Assembly: GCA_944327285.1 (NCBI GenBank)
Contig: CALVHG010000001.1
Coordinates: 1 to 64,000, forward strand
Origin: an uncultured Desulfovibrio sp.
GTDB taxonomy: Bacteria > Desulfobacterota > Desulfovibrionia > Desulfovibrionales > Desulfovibrionaceae
Direction of reading: 5' to 3'
Length of the DNA stretch: 64,000 nucleotides
Part shown: positions 62,399 to 64,000 of the stretch, one piece after another
Position numbering within the stretch: the first letter of the stretch is position 1
Layout of the letters: each line of letters begins with the position of its first letter
Notes under the pieces: generated by a model
The model's database searches: none
What the model was told of the DNA's origin: nothing
What the model saw: the letters and a program-made list of their open reading frames with translations, nothing else
Program-made: the position numbers and the translations under genes

Positions 62399-63511
62399 TC
62401 ACCTGCCCTTGACACTCACGATGAGGATACCAACAGGCGTTCCGCTCTCAAGGCGGACAGTCGGCGGACGATCAAAGCCCCTTTCAAAGATTTTTCCGGC
62501 TTTTTCCCCAACCTTCCCGGCAGCTATCCATGCCTGATCGCCCACGCTGTAGGTATTCCAGACCATCTGATCGCTGGTTTCGCCGTTGTAGCCGTAGATC
62601 GTACTCTGGGAGCCGCTGTAGCGCTTGGCCGTTCCCAGCCCCTCAAGAAACGCCGATGCAATGAGTCCGCCCCAGCGACTGAAAAAGTGGGTATCAACCG
62701 AACTGGCCACCGACGCTTCGGACGTGCCGGGGTCAACCGCATAGGCTTCTATCTGGACGGGATCTCCGTCAGAAGGAATGATTCTGTTGAACGCCAGTAC
62801 GAGGCGTTCATCATGGCGCTGAAACGTGCCCATGATACGGGCATTGCGGTATTTGCCGGAGGTAATGGTTGCCAGTACGGCAGACGGCACATCGGAATTC
62901 ACGCTGATGTCGATGATGCCGTACAGCAAATCTCCGGCCCGGATTGCCACCGGAGCAACGGGGGACTTTTCCGGGGTGGCCAGCGTCCGTCCTTCATCGG
63001 ACACAGAATTTTTCTCTGCTTCCTTTGAAAAATCCCGCTGATAAACGATTTGTCCCTGTCCTGTCGAAGCTGCGGCCAGCCGGGCATCCAGCGTCGCCAA
63101 ATCTTCCTGCATACGCTTGAGCATGGCGTTATCCGTGCGCGGGGGCTGGACAGGCGCGACGCGCACAGGAGCAACAGGGGGCGTGGCAGGAGGCGTTTCC
63201 GCCTTCTTCACGACCACGGGTTTTCTGTCTCCCACAGGCGTCGGGACAAAACTTTCCCCGCTCCTGAGCGCCTCGCTGGCCTGACGCTGATCATGTTCCC
63301 GGAGCTTCTGATTGTACTCCTCGGAACCAATCCCCCCGGCCTGCCCGCTGACACGATCCGATTTTGCAGGAGACATGCGGGCTGAGCTGGACGGTTCTTC
63401 CGCAGCAAAGAACAGGGAAAAGGCAAGGACAAGGACGGAAAGCCCTATCACTATGCCAAGAGCCAGAACCACGAGGCGTCTTTTCTTTTCCAGACTTGTC
63501 ATGTCGCTCAT
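62399..63511 (-). CDS. dotG: Type IVB core-complex protein DotG/IcmE (VirB10-like)
   Basis: A protein of 370 residues spanning both membranes. It has a short cytoplasmic start, a membrane helix near residues 13-35 (LVVLALGIVIGLSVLVLAFS), a Pro/Lys-rich periplasmic linker and a C-terminal VirB10-like domain recognised by IRAGDLLYGIIDISVNSD, GKYRNARIMGTFQ and FNRIIPSDGDPVQIEAYAVD. The long repeat region of Legionella DotG is absent, as in plasmid systems. Confidence 0.85.
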   Translation of the reverse strand: MSDMTSLEKKRRLVVLALGIVIGLSVLVLAFSLFFAAEEPSSSARMSPAKSDRVSGQAGGIGSEEYNQKLREHDQRQASEALRSGESFVPTPVGDRKPVVVKKAETPPATPPVAPVRVAPVQPPRTDNAMLKRMQEDLATLDARLAAASTGQGQIVYQRDFSKEAEKNSVSDEGRTLATPEKSPVAPVAIRAGDLLYGIIDISVNSDVPSAVLATITSGKYRNARIMGTFQRHDERLVLAFNRIIPSDGDPVQIEAYAVDPGTSEASVASSVDTHFFSRWGGLIASAFLEGLGTAKRYSGSQSTIYGYNGETSDQMVWNTYSVGDQAWIAAGKVGEKAGKIFERGFDRPPTVRLESGTPVGILIVSVKGR

Positions 63512-63521
63512 GGCACAATCC

Positions 63522-64000
63522 CTATCTGCCTTCCTTCAGGATGAAGGTTTGCATGGAACCTTCATGCGAGGTCATAATCCGTGCGGTCACGGGCAGCTCA
63601 TAACATTTCGTTGCCCCGGCTCCATTGACGACGGCAGTCCATGACGGCCACATCAACGTCTGCGTCGTTCTGGCATAATGTCTGTCGCCATACTTCCAGA
63701 CCTGTAACGATTCCCGGGGCGGCTCCACACGAAGGCGAACGGCTCCTTCCGGCGGAACCCGATCCAGAAAGGCCAGCATGACGCTGTCTGCCGTGTCCCT
63801 GACTTCCCTGATCAACGGCACGGCGGCTCTGGGGCCATGATGGGCTATCTGGAAAAGCACCAGAGCATCCGCCTTGCGTTCCGGGGAACGGACGGAATCA
63901 GACTCAAGGCGCACAACAAGCGGCACATCCCGTTTTTCCAGCGTAACCACGAGCGTGGATGTCGCATGTCCCTGCAAAGGCATGACATTCAGAAGATTTC
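63522..64000 (-). CDS. dotH: Type IVB outer-membrane protein DotH/IcmK (partial)
   Basis: The C-terminal 159 residues of a protein whose frame is open to the window edge. The segment LRVEPPRESLQVWKYGDRHY and the end YELPVTARIMTSHEGSMQTF, placed directly before DotG, fit DotH/TraN, the outer-membrane core component working with DotC and DotD. A Met at 63983 is internal and not the start; the signal peptide and N-terminal domain lie outside the window. Confidence 0.75.
   Translation of the reverse strand, partial: NLLNVMPLQGHATSTLVVTLEKRDVPLVVRLESDSVRSPERKADALVLFQIAHHGPRAAVPLIREVRDTADSVMLAFLDRVPPEGAVRLRVEPPRESLQVWKYGDRHYARTTQTLMWPSWTAVVNGAGATKCYELPVTARIMTSHEGSMQTFILKEGR

Larger units (their letters stand above)
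8632..64000. mobile_element. Integrative conjugative element with type IVB transfer system (partial)
   Basis: An ICE continuing past the right edge. It has its own relaxosome (TraK-like, oriT, TraJ/MobC-like, relaxase-primase), a partition pair, a defence island, topoisomerase III, ArdC and nearly all core Dot/Icm-type transfer genes on one strand. No integrase for the ICE itself is seen: the only tyrosine integrase belongs to the nested element at 53937-61647. The ICE border is placed at the transposon end only provisionally; the 236 bp from 8632 to 8867 hold no gene I can support. A plasmid is an alternative, since ParA is present and the ICE integrase is not. Confidence 0.65.

Noticed and set aside
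1..64000. CRISPR arrays, rRNA or tRNA genes
   Set aside because: I saw no regularly spaced repeats, no rRNA-like stretch and no cloverleaf with a T-arm; the integrase target here is a protein gene, not a tRNA.

Overview
The window looks like chromosomal or contig DNA of a Gram-negative gut-type bacterium whose sequence is almost entirely mobile. The GC-rich backbone, an IncI/Dot-Icm type IVB conjugation system and RP4/I-type oriT modules suggest a proteobacterium or Desulfobacterota member (a Desulfovibrio/Bilophila-like host is my inference, not proven). Three nested layers can be separated.

(1) 1 to about 8,631: a Firmicutes-type tetracycline-resistance transposon. It carries a TnpW-like protein, a Cys-rich VLP protein, a MobA/MobL relaxase, DUF3847, a Tet(W)-like ribosomal protection protein with its attenuator leader, a PD-(D/E)XK transposase-family protein and a large serine recombinase broken by a frameshift. 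Exact 11-bp inverted repeats lie at 1-11 and 8,621-8,631.

(2) About 8,640 to 64,000 (running off the right edge): an integrative conjugative element (ICE). Its left part has a TraK-like protein, an oriT, a TraJ/MobC-like protein and a relaxase fused to a RepB-type primase, then a ParA/ribbon-helix-helix partition pair. A defence island follows (13.3-27.7 kb): SNF2-type helicase, DUF4391, an AT-rich unknown protein, type III Mod, an AAA ATPase plus DUF4276 pair, type III Res, a nuclease remnant and a NACHT NTPase. Next come a 2,002-residue methyltransferase/helicase with a second gene apparently overprinted in another frame, an AbrB-like regulator with a palindromic operator, and a long minus-strand type IVB transfer cluster (DotH, DotG, DotE, DotP, DotI, DotO, IcmX-like, DotA, IcmV-like, DotD, DotC, DotB, IcmT, ArdC, topoisomerase III, transglycosylase, DotM, DotL, Dsb-like). 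A DinJ/YafQ toxin-antitoxin pair sits inside this cluster on the opposite strand.

(3) 53,937 to 61,647: a 7.7-kb integrative mobilizable element (IME) inserted inside the coding sequence of the ICE gene dotP/icmD. It carries its own tyrosine integrase, AlpA regulator, TraK-like protein, oriT, MobC, relaxase without primase and an MmeI-like type IIL restriction-modification enzyme. An 11-bp direct repeat TTGTACATGTC marks both ends, and joining the gene halves across it restores a 130-residue DotP/IcmD. The IME's mobilization module is a diverged, inverted copy of the ICE's own.

Together the window shows a resistance transposon next to or within a defended conjugative element, whose transfer apparatus is interrupted by a smaller hitch-hiking element that would need that apparatus to move.
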